Assembly: GCA_934090795.1 (NCBI GenBank)
Contig: CAKOJQ010000001.1
Location: forward strand, 1-64,000
Direction of reading: 5' to 3'
Length of the DNA: 64,000 nt
From: an uncultured Bacilli bacterium
GTDB lineage: Bacteria; Bacillota_I; Bacilli_A; RF39; UBA660
Shown in pieces: positions 25,138 to 33,341 of this stretch. The translations under genes and the position numbers were made by a program. Each line of letters begins with the position of its first letter. The stretch's first letter is position 1. The notes beneath the pieces are model-generated. The model worked only from the letters and a program-made list of their open reading frames with translations. It was not told the DNA's origin and made no database searches.

Positions 25138-25797
25138 TTAACATGAGGTTAAACTTTCTAAACTTGTTCCTGATTGTCCACATATATTGATTTTTAATTC
25201 ATACGTTTTACCTAATACATCATTAGGAATATAACTTGCTGTTCCTGATGTTGTAAATGAGTTAGATAGCCATATTTTTAACCGATATGATTTACTATTT
25301 AGTCCATTTGTAGTTGTTAGACTTTCCTTATTTGCTATTTCTTTTTTTGTAAACGAGGAAGTATCACTTATGGATTTAGGAGTACAATTACTATCAGTTA
25401 TAATTGTTGATGATATATCAACACCATCATCTCCTTCTACTATGCAATACTTAATAAATCGAGCATCCAAATCTATTGTGGAATCAGATGTCAAATACAC
25501 CCTATATGTGTAAGGAACATTTTTTGTTGTACTATCTCCAGTGTTTTTAACCGTAAAATTATAGATATTATCAGTGGCAGCAATTGCTTCGGTATCAGCT
25601 AACGGATCAGTATTTAAATTAATCGTATTTCCGGTTGTAAACTCAACGGATAATTTTCCTGTTGCTGATTCATAAGAACTTGTTGTAGCAATACCTCTTA
25701 AAAGCGCTGTAGATGTTCCTATAACTATTAAGCTAATTAGTACAAAAGAAAAAATAGATAATGTGACTTGTTTTTTGATTAATTTTTCCATATGCAT
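25138..25797 (-). CDS. Exported camelysin/TasA-like protein
   Basis: The 219-residue protein has a hydrophobic N-terminal signal (residues ~10-33, IFSFVLISLIVIGTSTALL) followed by a beta-rich domain (GKLSVEFTTGNTINL, NFTVKNTGDSTTKNVPYTYRVYL) typical of TasA/CotN/camelysin-like proteins that form extracellular fibres. I kept the first ATG (25797) because AGAGG is 8 bases before it; the second ATG is 6 bases further. The C-terminus carries two Cys (NICGQSGTSLESLTSC). A SipW-type signal peptidase is not in the window. Confidence 0.65.
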   Translation of the reverse strand: MHMEKLIKKQVTLSIFSFVLISLIVIGTSTALLRGIATTSSYESATGKLSVEFTTGNTINLNTDPLADTEAIAATDNIYNFTVKNTGDSTTKNVPYTYRVYLTSDSTIDLDARFIKYCIVEGDDGVDISSTIITDSNCTPKSISDTSSFTKKEIANKESLTTTNGLNSKSYRLKIWLSNSFTTSGTASYIPNDVLGKTYELKINICGQSGTSLESLTSC

Positions 25798-25859
25798 ATC
25801 AATAACCTCTATTTTCTATATCAATGATAGCAAATAATAATTTTTTTAGCAATAATTAA

Positions 25860-25888
25860 TTGCTTTTTTACAATAACTTTAGTATAAT
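25860..25888 (+). promoter_or_regulatory. Promoter of rpsT
   Basis: TTGCTT (25860-25865) and TATAAT (25883-25888) with a 17-base spacer, 33 bases before the rpsT start codon. Confidence 0.8.
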
Positions 25889-25920
25889 CAATATTGAATT
25901 TTGGAAAGGAGTGCCTAGTT

Positions 25921-26184
25921 ATGCCTAATATTAAGAGCTCAAAAAAATCAGTTAAAACTGATAAAGTACAAACAGCATCTAATACTTCATATACATCAAG
26001 AGTTAAAAATAGTATTAAAAAATTAGAAAAAGCTGTTAAAGAAAATGATAAAGAAAAAGCAAATGGCATTTTAAAAACAGCTGTATCTAACTTAGATAAA
26101 TGTGCTAGTAAAGGTTTAATTAAGAAAAATACTTGTGCTAGACAAAAAGCAAGACTAAATAAAAAAGTTAAAGAAATGAATTAA
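25921..26184 (+). CDS. rpsT: 30S ribosomal protein S20
   Basis: The 87-residue basic helical protein starts MPNIKSSKKSV and ends in an R/K-rich helix (ARQKARLNKKVKEMN), matching bS20. I chose the ATG at 25921 because GGAAAGGAG lies 9 bases upstream; an earlier in-frame ATG at 25894 would run through this ribosome site. It has its own promoter and terminator. bS20 binds 16S rRNA early in 30S assembly. Confidence 0.95.
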   Translation: MPNIKSSKKSVKTDKVQTASNTSYTSRVKNSIKKLEKAVKENDKEKANGILKTAVSNLDKCASKGLIKKNTCARQKARLNKKVKEMN

Positions 26185-26199
26185 TCATTTCTTTTTTTT
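26170..26199 (+). terminator. Terminator of rpsT
   Basis: AAAGAAATGA-ATTAA-TCATTTCTTT hairpin followed by T5; the 5' arm is the gene's last codons. Confidence 0.85.
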
Positions 26200-26230
26200 A
26201 GATAATTTGATATATTTTTAATGTGATAAT

Positions 26231-27139
26231 ATGAAGAAGATATTTAAATTAGTTTTTTATTTAGTAATAATAGGAGTTATATATAATTATAGATATGATA
26301 TAGTTAATGGGATATCTAGTTTGCTCGATTCTAACCATAGGATTGTGTTAGATGAACCTAATAAATATTTTAAGAATAAAAATTATTCTTATGTTAAACA
26401 AAGTTCTAATTTTATTCCTTATAGTATGCAAGATTTAATTAATGTTTATTATTCAGTATTAGATAGAGGTTATAATGATTTTACTTTTTATTGTCCTAAA
26501 GAATATGAAAATTGTATAAGTGATATTGAAAAAATTAGTTCCGGGGATAGTACAATTTTATCAAATTTAAATTATTTTATTTCTCCATTTAATAGTGAAA
26601 AGAAAATAACTACTTCTTACTCTACTACGGGAGAAGTTAACATAGTAGTCGATAAATTGTATACTGATGAGGAAATAAAGGCAGTAAATCACAAAATTGA
26701 TGAAATAATTAAAAATGTTATAACTGATAATATGGCTTTAGAAGATAAAATTTTAGCAATTCATGATTATATTATAAATAGCACTAAATATGATAGTGAG
26801 GCTTTAGGTGGTAACTCAAAATATAAATCTTACATAAGTTATGGCACTTTATTAGAAGGATATTCAACTTGCAATGGTTATGCAGATGCAATGGCGTTAT
26901 TTTTAGACCGATTTGATGTGCCAAATATAAGAGTTGCTTCATCAACACATGTATGGAATGCGGTATATTTAAATAATAAATGGTTACATTTGGACTTAAC
27001 TTGGGATGATCCCATAACTGATAATTCTAATAGAGATACCCTACTTCATAAATTTTATTTAATAGATACTCCTACATTAGAAGGATATAATATAACTGAA
27101 CATGAATATGATAAATCTATCTTTTTAGAAGTTTCTTAA
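26231..27139 (+). CDS. Membrane-anchored transglutaminase-like protein
   Basis: The 302-residue protein has an N-terminal signal anchor (residues ~5-20) and a transglutaminase-core domain at ~170-285: HDYIINSTKYD, then GYSTCNGYADAMALF with the catalytic Cys, THVWNAVYLNNKWLHLDLTWDDP with His and Asp. In bacteria such domains are often proteases or inactive binding modules on the surface. The gene ends 23 bases inside the 3' end of the convergent AI-2E-family gene, and there is no terminator between them. Confidence 0.85.
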   Translation: MKKIFKLVFYLVIIGVIYNYRYDIVNGISSLLDSNHRIVLDEPNKYFKNKNYSYVKQSSNFIPYSMQDLINVYYSVLDRGYNDFTFYCPKEYENCISDIEKISSGDSTILSNLNYFISPFNSEKKITTSYSTTGEVNIVVDKLYTDEEIKAVNHKIDEIIKNVITDNMALEDKILAIHDYIINSTKYDSEALGGNSKYKSYISYGTLLEGYSTCNGYADAMALFLDRFDVPNIRVASSTHVWNAVYLNNKWLHLDLTWDDPITDNSNRDTLLHKFYLIDTPTLEGYNITEHEYDKSIFLEVS

Positions 27140-28088
27140 AAGGCTTATAGTATAAATATAAGCTTTTTATTATGCTTACTAAAGGCGTTGAGATAAGCAT
27201 ACCTATAATACCAAAGAAGTGTCCAAAGATAATTAAACCTATTAAAATAATAATTGGATGAATATTAAGAGATTTACTCATAATAATTGGATGAATAAAA
27301 GTTGATTCTATAAATTGCAAAATAATTACTATTATTAAAGCATATATACCAACTGACTTTGATACAGTAAAACCAATTAAAATAGCAGGAACTCCACCAA
27401 TATAAGGTCCAATATAAGGAATAATATTAGTTATAGCAATAAGAAGAGATAATAATAGTACATATGGCATTTTAATTATTTTAAAAGAAATAATTGTCAT
27501 AACAAATAAAATAACTGTGTCTAAAAGAGTTCCTTTAACAAATAATCTTAGATTGGTACTAATTTCATTAATTAATTTACTTGGAGTATATTTAGCAATA
27601 AATTTAGTTATTCTTTTATTATCAACTAGAAAATAATAAGAAATAAATAAACTATAAAATAAATTTAAAATAATATCCTTAACACTTATCGTAATATTTA
27701 TTAATTTATAACTTATTTGTTTAACATCAATTTTAGATAAAATATGGTTAGGTATACGGTTATAAATACTTTCTAACATTGGAATAATATGTTTAGATTC
27801 ATCTCTAATAAAGGGAACTAAAAAGTATCCAAATATTAAAATTACAACTATAATTAAAAAATAACATATAATCGTACTAACCGTATAACTATAATTTTTA
27901 CTAAATTTATTAACTATTGGTTTTAATATCCAAGCTATAACATAACCTATTAAAACAGGACTTATTAAGTTAAAAATTGTACAACAAAAATGTGTTATCT
28001 TACACTCTCTTATTACTACTAATAATAGTAATATATCTACTAATATAATTAATAATTTTAATAATTTTGAATTTCTAATTTTAACCAT
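27117..28088 (-). CDS. AI-2E family transporter
   Basis: The 323-residue membrane protein has about eight hydrophobic segments in the pattern of the YhhQ/PerM-type AI-2E family: an N-terminal pair, a soluble middle (KHIIPMLESIYNRIPNHIL) and the conserved C-terminal half with ITNIIPYIGPYIGGVPAILIGF and SKSLNIHPIIILIGLIIFGHFFGIIGM. Relatives include permeases and Na+/H+ antiporters, so the substrate is uncertain. It follows trmB by 48 bases, and a hairpin lies between them. Confidence 0.9.
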   Translation of the reverse strand: MVKIRNSKLLKLLIILVDILLLLVVIRECKITHFCCTIFNLISPVLIGYVIAWILKPIVNKFSKNYSYTVSTIICYFLIIVVILIFGYFLVPFIRDESKHIIPMLESIYNRIPNHILSKIDVKQISYKLINITISVKDIILNLFYSLFISYYFLVDNKRITKFIAKYTPSKLINEISTNLRLFVKGTLLDTVILFVMTIISFKIIKMPYVLLLSLLIAITNIIPYIGPYIGGVPAILIGFTVSKSVGIYALIIVIILQFIESTFIHPIIMSKSLNIHPIIILIGLIIFGHFFGIIGMLISTPLVSIIKSLYLYYKPFKKLLKR

Positions 28089-28110
28089 ATTTTATTTTAA
28101 GTAGAATAAA

Positions 28111-28138
28111 TAAAAAAATACCATTAATTACTGGTATT
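28111..28138 (-). terminator. Terminator after trmB
   Basis: On the minus strand AATACCA-GTAATTAA-TGGTATT followed by T7, overlapping the trmB stop codon. Confidence 0.85.
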
Positions 28139-28757
28139 AATCTTCATATACGGCATCTACATAATAGATTGGTCTTCCCTCTTTAAAATATTGCTTTTCA
28201 TAATTAGTCATAATATTTGGAATATTTCTTTCATCATGATGTAAATCTAAACTTACTTTATTAAATGTATACCAATAATTTGATAAATATTCTAAAGAAT
28301 AAGCAAAGAAACCTTTATTATCAGTTTTTAAAATAATATGTTTATGTTTTTTAAAAATACGATCATATAATCTTAAATATACGGGGTGGGTAAATCTTCT
28401 CTTTTCATCCTGCTTTTTAGGCCATGGATCACAAAAAGTTAAATATATTGTATCAATTTCTTTACCAAAAATATTTATTATTTCTTTTGCATCTATATTT
28501 ATTAATTTTAAATTAGGTAATTTTTTATTTTCTAAATTATCAACAGCCATAACCATTTGAGAATCTACTACCTCTAAACCAATAAAATTAATATTAGGAA
28601 AATTTTTAGCCATATCAATAATAAAATCACCTCTACCCATTCCAAGTTCTAAATGAATTTGATTTGAGTTACCAAATAGTTCCTTCCATTTATTTTTATA
28701 TTTTTCAGGACTATTTTTAACTATTTTATCAGCATTTTTTATTACTTTATATTGCAT
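28137..28757 (-). CDS. trmB: tRNA (guanine46-N7)-methyltransferase TrmB
   Basis: The 206-residue protein has the SAM site LELGMGRGDFIIDMA, the NFIGLEVVDSQMV block and the family motif YLTFCDPWPKKQDEKRRFTHPVYL, followed by the C-terminal GRPIYYVDA. It methylates N7 of G46 in tRNA. The ribosome site GAAGGAAAATAAT is upstream. Its first ~90 codons (28491-28757) are repeated nearly exactly as a 5' fragment at 31237-31551. Confidence 0.96.
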   Translation of the reverse strand: MQYKVIKNADKIVKNSPEKYKNKWKELFGNSNQIHLELGMGRGDFIIDMAKNFPNINFIGLEVVDSQMVMAVDNLENKKLPNLKLINIDAKEIINIFGKEIDTIYLTFCDPWPKKQDEKRRFTHPVYLRLYDRIFKKHKHIILKTDNKGFFAYSLEYLSNYWYTFNKVSLDLHHDERNIPNIMTNYEKQYFKEGRPIYYVDAVYED

Positions 28758-29125
28758 ATTATTTTCCTTCTTTCTTTGTTAATTATAACAATTTATTAAA
28801 AGTTTGTATATCTAATATTTTTAACTAAAGGATTTAATTTACGATTTTTAATATTTACTTTTGTAGGAGTAATATCTTGTTCCATATTTTGATACTTATA
28901 GAATAAATCTTTAATTATTTTATCATTACAAGACTTTATTAAATCAAATATTTGTTTATCAGTTAAAACATACAATTCTTCATAATTAATTAATCTTAAA
29001 TCTATTAATCTTTTTACAATTATGGATAAAATATTCATTTCTTCATAGTCATCATTTTGTCTAGTTAAATTATTTATAATATCATTAAGCTCAACTACTC
29101 TATCAGCAACATACACATCATCAAA
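28491..29125. repeat. 635-bp duplicated tract, copy A
   Basis: Covers the 5' half of trmB, the 38-base intergenic region and the last ~110 codons of the HD-domain gene. I could align it without gaps to 31285-31919 and saw only two mismatches (at 28494 and 29090). Outside this tract the two HD genes differ at many positions, which points to recent gene conversion or a recombination event. Confidence 0.9.
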
Positions 29126-29749
29126 ACCAAATTCTTCCTTATTATCTTCATTAATACATACATTTAAATGAACATATATATCTTTTACTTCGTCTATCGT
29201 AATATTTCTAGACCATGCTAAATTATTTAAAAATATAAAATCTAATCTATCTGCACATAACTTAGGTCTATCTAAATCAACTAAACTATACTCTTTAAAA
29301 TTAGCTATATCGCAAATATTTAAACCTACTTTCTTAATATAATTAAGTAATTCTTTATCATAATTATATAGATACTCTTCTAAATTTAGTTCAGTACTTT
29401 CTTGTTTAATATAATCACTATTTAAATAATCTATAACATGAGATAAAGCTGGAGTTGTTGCATCATGAAATAAGGCAGCAAGTGTTAATACATCATTATA
29501 AGTTTTTTTCCAGACATGTAAGGCACAAGAAATTGAATGATCTAATCTACTAATATCATACTTAAAGTTATATACTTTTTTACTAGCATTAGTAGCTCCA
29601 CAAAAATAACTTACATCATTTAATCTCATTAAAGTTTTACTTTCAATAAAAGGAATTAAAAACTTAGGAAAATACTTACCAATAATCTTATAATATTCCT
29701 TTAACTCAAGATTTAACTTACTATAATATTCATTAAAATTAATAACCAA
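28796..29749 (-). CDS. HD-domain phosphohydrolase-like protein, copy A
   Basis: The 317-residue protein has an HD metal site: RLDHSISCALHVW (~69), LAALFHDATTPALSH (~91-105) and the later ADRLDFIF (~165), as in dGTPase/YfdR/HDIG-type hydrolases. The start is TTG at 29749 with AAGGAGAGT just upstream; at the position of the ATG of the paralogue this copy has ATT. C-terminal ~100 residues are identical to the paralogue at 31590. It lies 38 bases before trmB and is probably co-transcribed with it. Likely a nucleotide or phosphoester hydrolase; substrate unknown. Confidence 0.8.
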   Translation of the reverse strand: MVINFNEYYSKLNLELKEYYKIIGKYFPKFLIPFIESKTLMRLNDVSYFCGATNASKKVYNFKYDISRLDHSISCALHVWKKTYNDVLTLAALFHDATTPALSHVIDYLNSDYIKQESTELNLEEYLYNYDKELLNYIKKVGLNICDIANFKEYSLVDLDRPKLCADRLDFIFLNNLAWSRNITIDEVKDIYVHLNVCINEDNKEEFGFDDVYVADRVVELNDIINNLTRQNDDYEEMNILSIIVKRLIDLRLINYEELYVLTDKQIFDLIKSCNDKIIKDLFYKYQNMEQDITPTKVNIKNRKLNPLVKNIRYTNF

Positions 29750-29797
29750 AACTCTCCTTGTATTAGTTATATTAAATTATTATTTTTTTAAAGTCAA

Positions 29798-29823
29798 TAA
29801 AAAAAGAGTGATATTAGTCACTC
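29798..29823 (-). terminator. Terminator of the DUF6273-like surface gene
   Basis: On the minus strand GAGTGA-CTAATA-TCACTC followed by T7, seven bases after the stop. Confidence 0.9.
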
Positions 29824-29829
29824 ATGAAA

Positions 29830-31155
29830 TTAACCGATACGGAAGGCAGGTGAAAAACCGCGACTTATAGAAGATGCACTATGTTCCCAATTACCATTTG
29901 CTCCTACACAAATAAAACGATCAGTAAAATTTGAATAGCTTCCTCGAAGCCACCAAAGAGTAGAAGAACCATTATATATTTTTGCAGTATTAACATTACC
30001 ATAGTTAATTACATTTTTTTTATTATAATAATCTAATTGTCTAGTATTGTTTGCTGCTGTATCGTAGGAACTCATACTCCACACTTCTTTACCACTTAAC
30101 AAATATATTTTATCGGTTGATATAAAATTTGTTTCACCTAATGTACTACCATGGCCAGAAATAACTTTTGTATCAATAATCACATTTTGTAAATTGATTG
30201 GTAATTTATTAAAAAAATCTCCATTTGCATATGTTCGCATTATACTTGCAGGCCACCCACCTATGTTGGTATCTGAATTATTCATTTTCTTAGTTTCTAT
30301 AGCATCTACAAACTCAACTACAAATCCACAAGCTGTTTGTGAAAAATCTTCATTATTGCATTCTTCAGGTGTAGTATTATTTGCGACGCGAACCTTGTAA
30401 ATTTTTCCAGCTATTTCTACATCTTTTTTAGTTCCTACTGGATATGTAGTCATATCCCCATATTTAACTATTTCAGCAATTGTATCCCATGAATCTTCTG
30501 CAAAAGAAGTTGACTTTGGCAATTCATAATTTATTATTATTTCTGAATCAACACTTTTTGCTTTTTCAATATCTTGATTTTCGCCGGTATCGGGAAATTG
30601 CATTAATAAGTTAAATGTAATTGTTTGATTATTTGTACTTGCTGGAAATTCTCCAGTAACTAATTCAGTATATCTATTACCATTTTTTAAAGTTCCATGT
30701 GAGTACCCTGTGTAGGTTGGATTACCTTGAACTGTTTGATTGGTTTCTCCAGTATAATTAACCGTTACATTAGAGTTATTTGCTCTATTTACTTCTTTTA
30801 TATAATAGTGGATTTGTCCATCACTAAAAGAAGATGTATACTTTAGTCCTACTTTATAGGGCATTGAAAGACCACCATCTGCAGTTGATGTATTAACTCC
30901 AGTTAATGTAAATGTCTTATTTGCTATTATATTATTACTTGGTAAGACATTACTTGATACTAATAAGTTATTACCACCATCTGTATATGTAATAGTCATC
31001 TTACCACTAGTACTAGTTATTTCAGCTGTACTACCCGTATTATCATTTGAAGTAAAGAATGCATAGGTTATACCTGCAAATATAAATATTAAAATAGTAA
31101 CTGTTGCTATAGTTACTATCATCCATACTTTTTGTTCTTTATCTATATTATTCAT
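29830..31155 (-). CDS. Exported surface protein with TasA-like N-terminus and DUF6273-like C-terminal domain
   Basis: The protein (441 residues) has a signal anchor (residues ~10-32, ending AGITYAFF), a beta-rich N-terminal domain (GKMTITYTDGGNNLL; TYTGYSHGTLKNGNRYTELVTGEF) and a C-terminal domain ending TLWWLRGSYSNFTDRFICV and GFSPAFRIG, the pattern of DUF6273-type domains related to formylglycine/C-lectin folds. I chose ATG 31155 because GGTGATTGATT lies directly before; the in-frame TTG at 31161 lacks one. The gene is inside the duplicated trmB-HD segment. Its promoter region is shared with the gene at the window start. Confidence 0.75.
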   Translation of the reverse strand: MNNIDKEQKVWMIVTIATVTILIFIFAGITYAFFTSNDNTGSTAEITSTSGKMTITYTDGGNNLLVSSNVLPSNNIIANKTFTLTGVNTSTADGGLSMPYKVGLKYTSSFSDGQIHYYIKEVNRANNSNVTVNYTGETNQTVQGNPTYTGYSHGTLKNGNRYTELVTGEFPASTNNQTITFNLLMQFPDTGENQDIEKAKSVDSEIIINYELPKSTSFAEDSWDTIAEIVKYGDMTTYPVGTKKDVEIAGKIYKVRVANNTTPEECNNEDFSQTACGFVVEFVDAIETKKMNNSDTNIGGWPASIMRTYANGDFFNKLPINLQNVIIDTKVISGHGSTLGETNFISTDKIYLLSGKEVWSMSSYDTAANNTRQLDYYNKKNVINYGNVNTAKIYNGSSTLWWLRGSYSNFTDRFICVGANGNWEHSASSISRGFSPAFRIG

Positions 31156-31176
31156 AATCAATCACCATATCCTAGT

Positions 31177-31207
31177 GATATAGTACCACTAAATACCCCC
31201 CCGTCAA
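31177..31207 (-). promoter_or_regulatory. Promoter with G7 tract in the spacer, second copy
   Basis: On the minus strand TTGACG (31207-31202) is followed by a G7 tract (31202-31196), then TATATC or TACTAT as -10 (spacers 19 or 16). The following TCACTAGGATATGGTGA resembles TCATTAGGATAAGGTGA of the promoter at 251-280. Spacer length is off the 17-base optimum and would change with G number. Confidence 0.55.
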
Positions 31208-31236
31208 TTGACGTTTACTTTACATTTTGTGAATTT

Positions 31237-31551
31237 TTAAATTAATATACATAGTTTTTTGCAAATTATATTATATAACTTTTTATCAATATTTATTAAT
31301 TTTAAATTAGGTAATTTTTTATTTTCTAAATTATCAACAGCCATAACCATTTGAGAATCTACTACCTCTAAACCAATAAAATTAATATTAGGAAAATTTT
31401 TAGCCATATCAATAATAAAATCACCTCTACCCATTCCAAGTTCTAAATGAATTTGATTTGAGTTACCAAATAGTTCCTTCCATTTATTTTTATATTTTTC
31501 AGGACTATTTTTAACTATTTTATCAGCATTTTTTATTACTTTATATTGCAT
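31237..31551 (-). pseudogene. trmB: Truncated second copy of trmB (5' part)
   Basis: The first ~88 codons are identical to trmB at 28137-28757 including ribosome site. Then the frame enters unrelated sequence (KKLYNIICKKLCILI) and stops. The SAM site is retained but the catalytic DPWPKK motif is missing, so no methyltransferase activity is expected. It is the end of a duplicated segment. Confidence 0.9.
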
Positions 31552-31919
31552 ATTATTTTCCTTCTTTCTTTGTTAATTATAACAATTTATTAAAAGTTTG
31601 TATATCTAATATTTTTAACTAAAGGATTTAATTTACGATTTTTAATATTTACTTTTGTAGGAGTAATATCTTGTTCCATATTTTGATACTTATAGAATAA
31701 ATCTTTAATTATTTTATCATTACAAGACTTTATTAAATCAAATATTTGTTTATCAGTTAAAACATACAATTCTTCATAATTAATTAATCTTAAATCTATT
31801 AATCTTTTTACAATTATGGATAAAATATTCATTTCTTCATAGTCATCATTTTGTCTAGTTAAATTATTTATAATATCATTAAGTTCAACTACTCTATCAG
31901 CAACATACACATCATCAAA
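31285..31919. repeat. 635-bp duplicated tract, copy B
   Basis: Nearly identical to 28491-29125 at a constant offset of 2794 bases. Covers the truncated trmB and the 3' part of the second HD gene. Confidence 0.9.
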
Positions 31920-32537
31920 CGCAAATTCTTCTTCACCATTTTCATTTATAGTTGTTATTATATGTGGGTATATTTTTCTTATTTCTTCGATTGTTAAATT
32001 CCTTGACCAAGCTAAATTACCTAAGAACACAAAATCTAATCTATCCGCACATAAACATGGTCTAGGTAAATCAACAATACTTTTATCTTTAAAATTAGAT
32101 ATTTCTTTTATATTTACACCAATTCTTTTAAAATAGTTAAATAATTCAGGATCATAAGTTTTAACATATTCTTCTAAATTTAGTTCAGTACTTTCTTGAT
32201 TTATATAATCACCATTTAAATAATCAACTACGTGAGATAACGCTGGAGCAGTAGCATCATGAAATAAGGCAGCAAGTGTTAATACATCATTATAAGTTTT
32301 ATTCCATACATGTAAGGCGCAAGAAATTGAATGATCTAATCTTGATATATCATATTTAAAGTTATATACATTTTTACTAGCATTAATAGCTCCACAAAAA
32401 TAACTTACATCATTTAATCTCATTAAAGTTTTACTTTCAATAAAAGGTATTAAAAACTTAGGAAAATTAGAAGATATTATTTTAAAATATTCTTTAATTT
32501 CTGGATTTAAACTTCTATAATATTCATCAAATTTCAT
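31590..32537 (-). CDS. HD-domain phosphohydrolase-like protein, copy B
   Basis: The 315-residue paralogue of the protein at 28796, with the same HD site (RLDHSISCALHVW; LAALFHDATAPALSH; ADRLDFVF). The first ~205 residues are diverged in patches, most at ~1-20 and ~120-200, and the last ~105 are identical. It has a proper ATG with AAAGGAGAAAATAATT upstream, so this copy, not copy A, may keep the ancestral start. It precedes the trmB fragment in the same layout as copy A precedes trmB. Confidence 0.8.
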   Translation of the reverse strand: MKFDEYYRSLNPEIKEYFKIISSNFPKFLIPFIESKTLMRLNDVSYFCGAINASKNVYNFKYDISRLDHSISCALHVWNKTYNDVLTLAALFHDATAPALSHVVDYLNGDYINQESTELNLEEYVKTYDPELFNYFKRIGVNIKEISNFKDKSIVDLPRPCLCADRLDFVFLGNLAWSRNLTIEEIRKIYPHIITTINENGEEEFAFDDVYVADRVVELNDIINNLTRQNDDYEEMNILSIIVKRLIDLRLINYEELYVLTDKQIFDLIKSCNDKIIKDLFYKYQNMEQDITPTKVNIKNRKLNPLVKNIRYTNF

Positions 32538-32600
32538 AATTATTTTCTCCTTTAATAAGGATATAATAAATTAAGTTATAATTAAAGTCAATTATATATT

Positions 32601-33341
32601 TTATTTATTTTTATATTTGTGAGTAAAATCATTTAAACATATTATTGTTGATATACCTACTATAGATATCATAAATAATTTATTACAATAAGTATTAATA
32701 AAGAAATGAATTAATTCACTAAAATATTTATTTCCATAAGTAAAATTATTAATAATATCACTAAATGTGATTAATAATTTTGGTAAACATAGCAAGATAG
32801 AGGATGACAATATTAATTCTTTAATAAATCCTAGTTTCTTAATTAATAGATAATTTATAAAGATAAATGTGAACATGATAATTATGTAAATTATGGTAAT
32901 AAATAAACAATCATATATATTTAGATATATTTTATTAAGTTTTTGATATTCACTTGTCATAAAGATATTATTATCAATTGTCGAATTAACATCTTTACTA
33001 TATTTTTCAATTGTTTTTTGATCTTTGCTATATTTATTTACAATCGTTTTAATCTCATCGTAATGATTAATTTTATTTCCTCTAACAATTAAATTAACGT
33101 CTTTTTTTAAGATATCGATACTATAATACTCGATTAATTCTTCTTTTAGTTTGTCATTAACTATTATATCATCTAAATTTTGTAAGACATTTGAATAAGC
33201 TTTTTGATAATAATTTAATTTTTCAAGATTTGTTATTATATTATTTGGTCTTAGTTCAATTTGAAATTCAATAAATAGAATAAATATAATAGTTAAAACA
33301 AACATAATAAAGGTATTAATATGAACTAGTATTTTTTTCAT
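32601..33341 (-). CDS. Membrane protein partner in the sortase/cps operon
   Basis: The 246-residue protein has four predicted membrane segments (residues ~8-25, ~145-167, ~175-195, ~215-235) and a ~115-residue extracellular, Lys/Asp-rich helical part between the first two. No family recognised. Its start shares one base with the stop of the sortase gene (33341), so they are translationally coupled. It is the last gene of the cpsC-cpsD-cpsB-sortase operon and may be a partner of the sortase. Confidence 0.65.
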   Translation of the reverse strand: MKKILVHINTFIMFVLTIIFILFIEFQIELRPNNIITNLEKLNYYQKAYSNVLQNLDDIIVNDKLKEELIEYYSIDILKKDVNLIVRGNKINHYDEIKTIVNKYSKDQKTIEKYSKDVNSTIDNNIFMTSEYQKLNKIYLNIYDCLFITIIYIIIMFTFIFINYLLIKKLGFIKELILSSSILLCLPKLLITFSDIINNFTYGNKYFSELIHFFINTYCNKLFMISIVGISTIICLNDFTHKYKNK

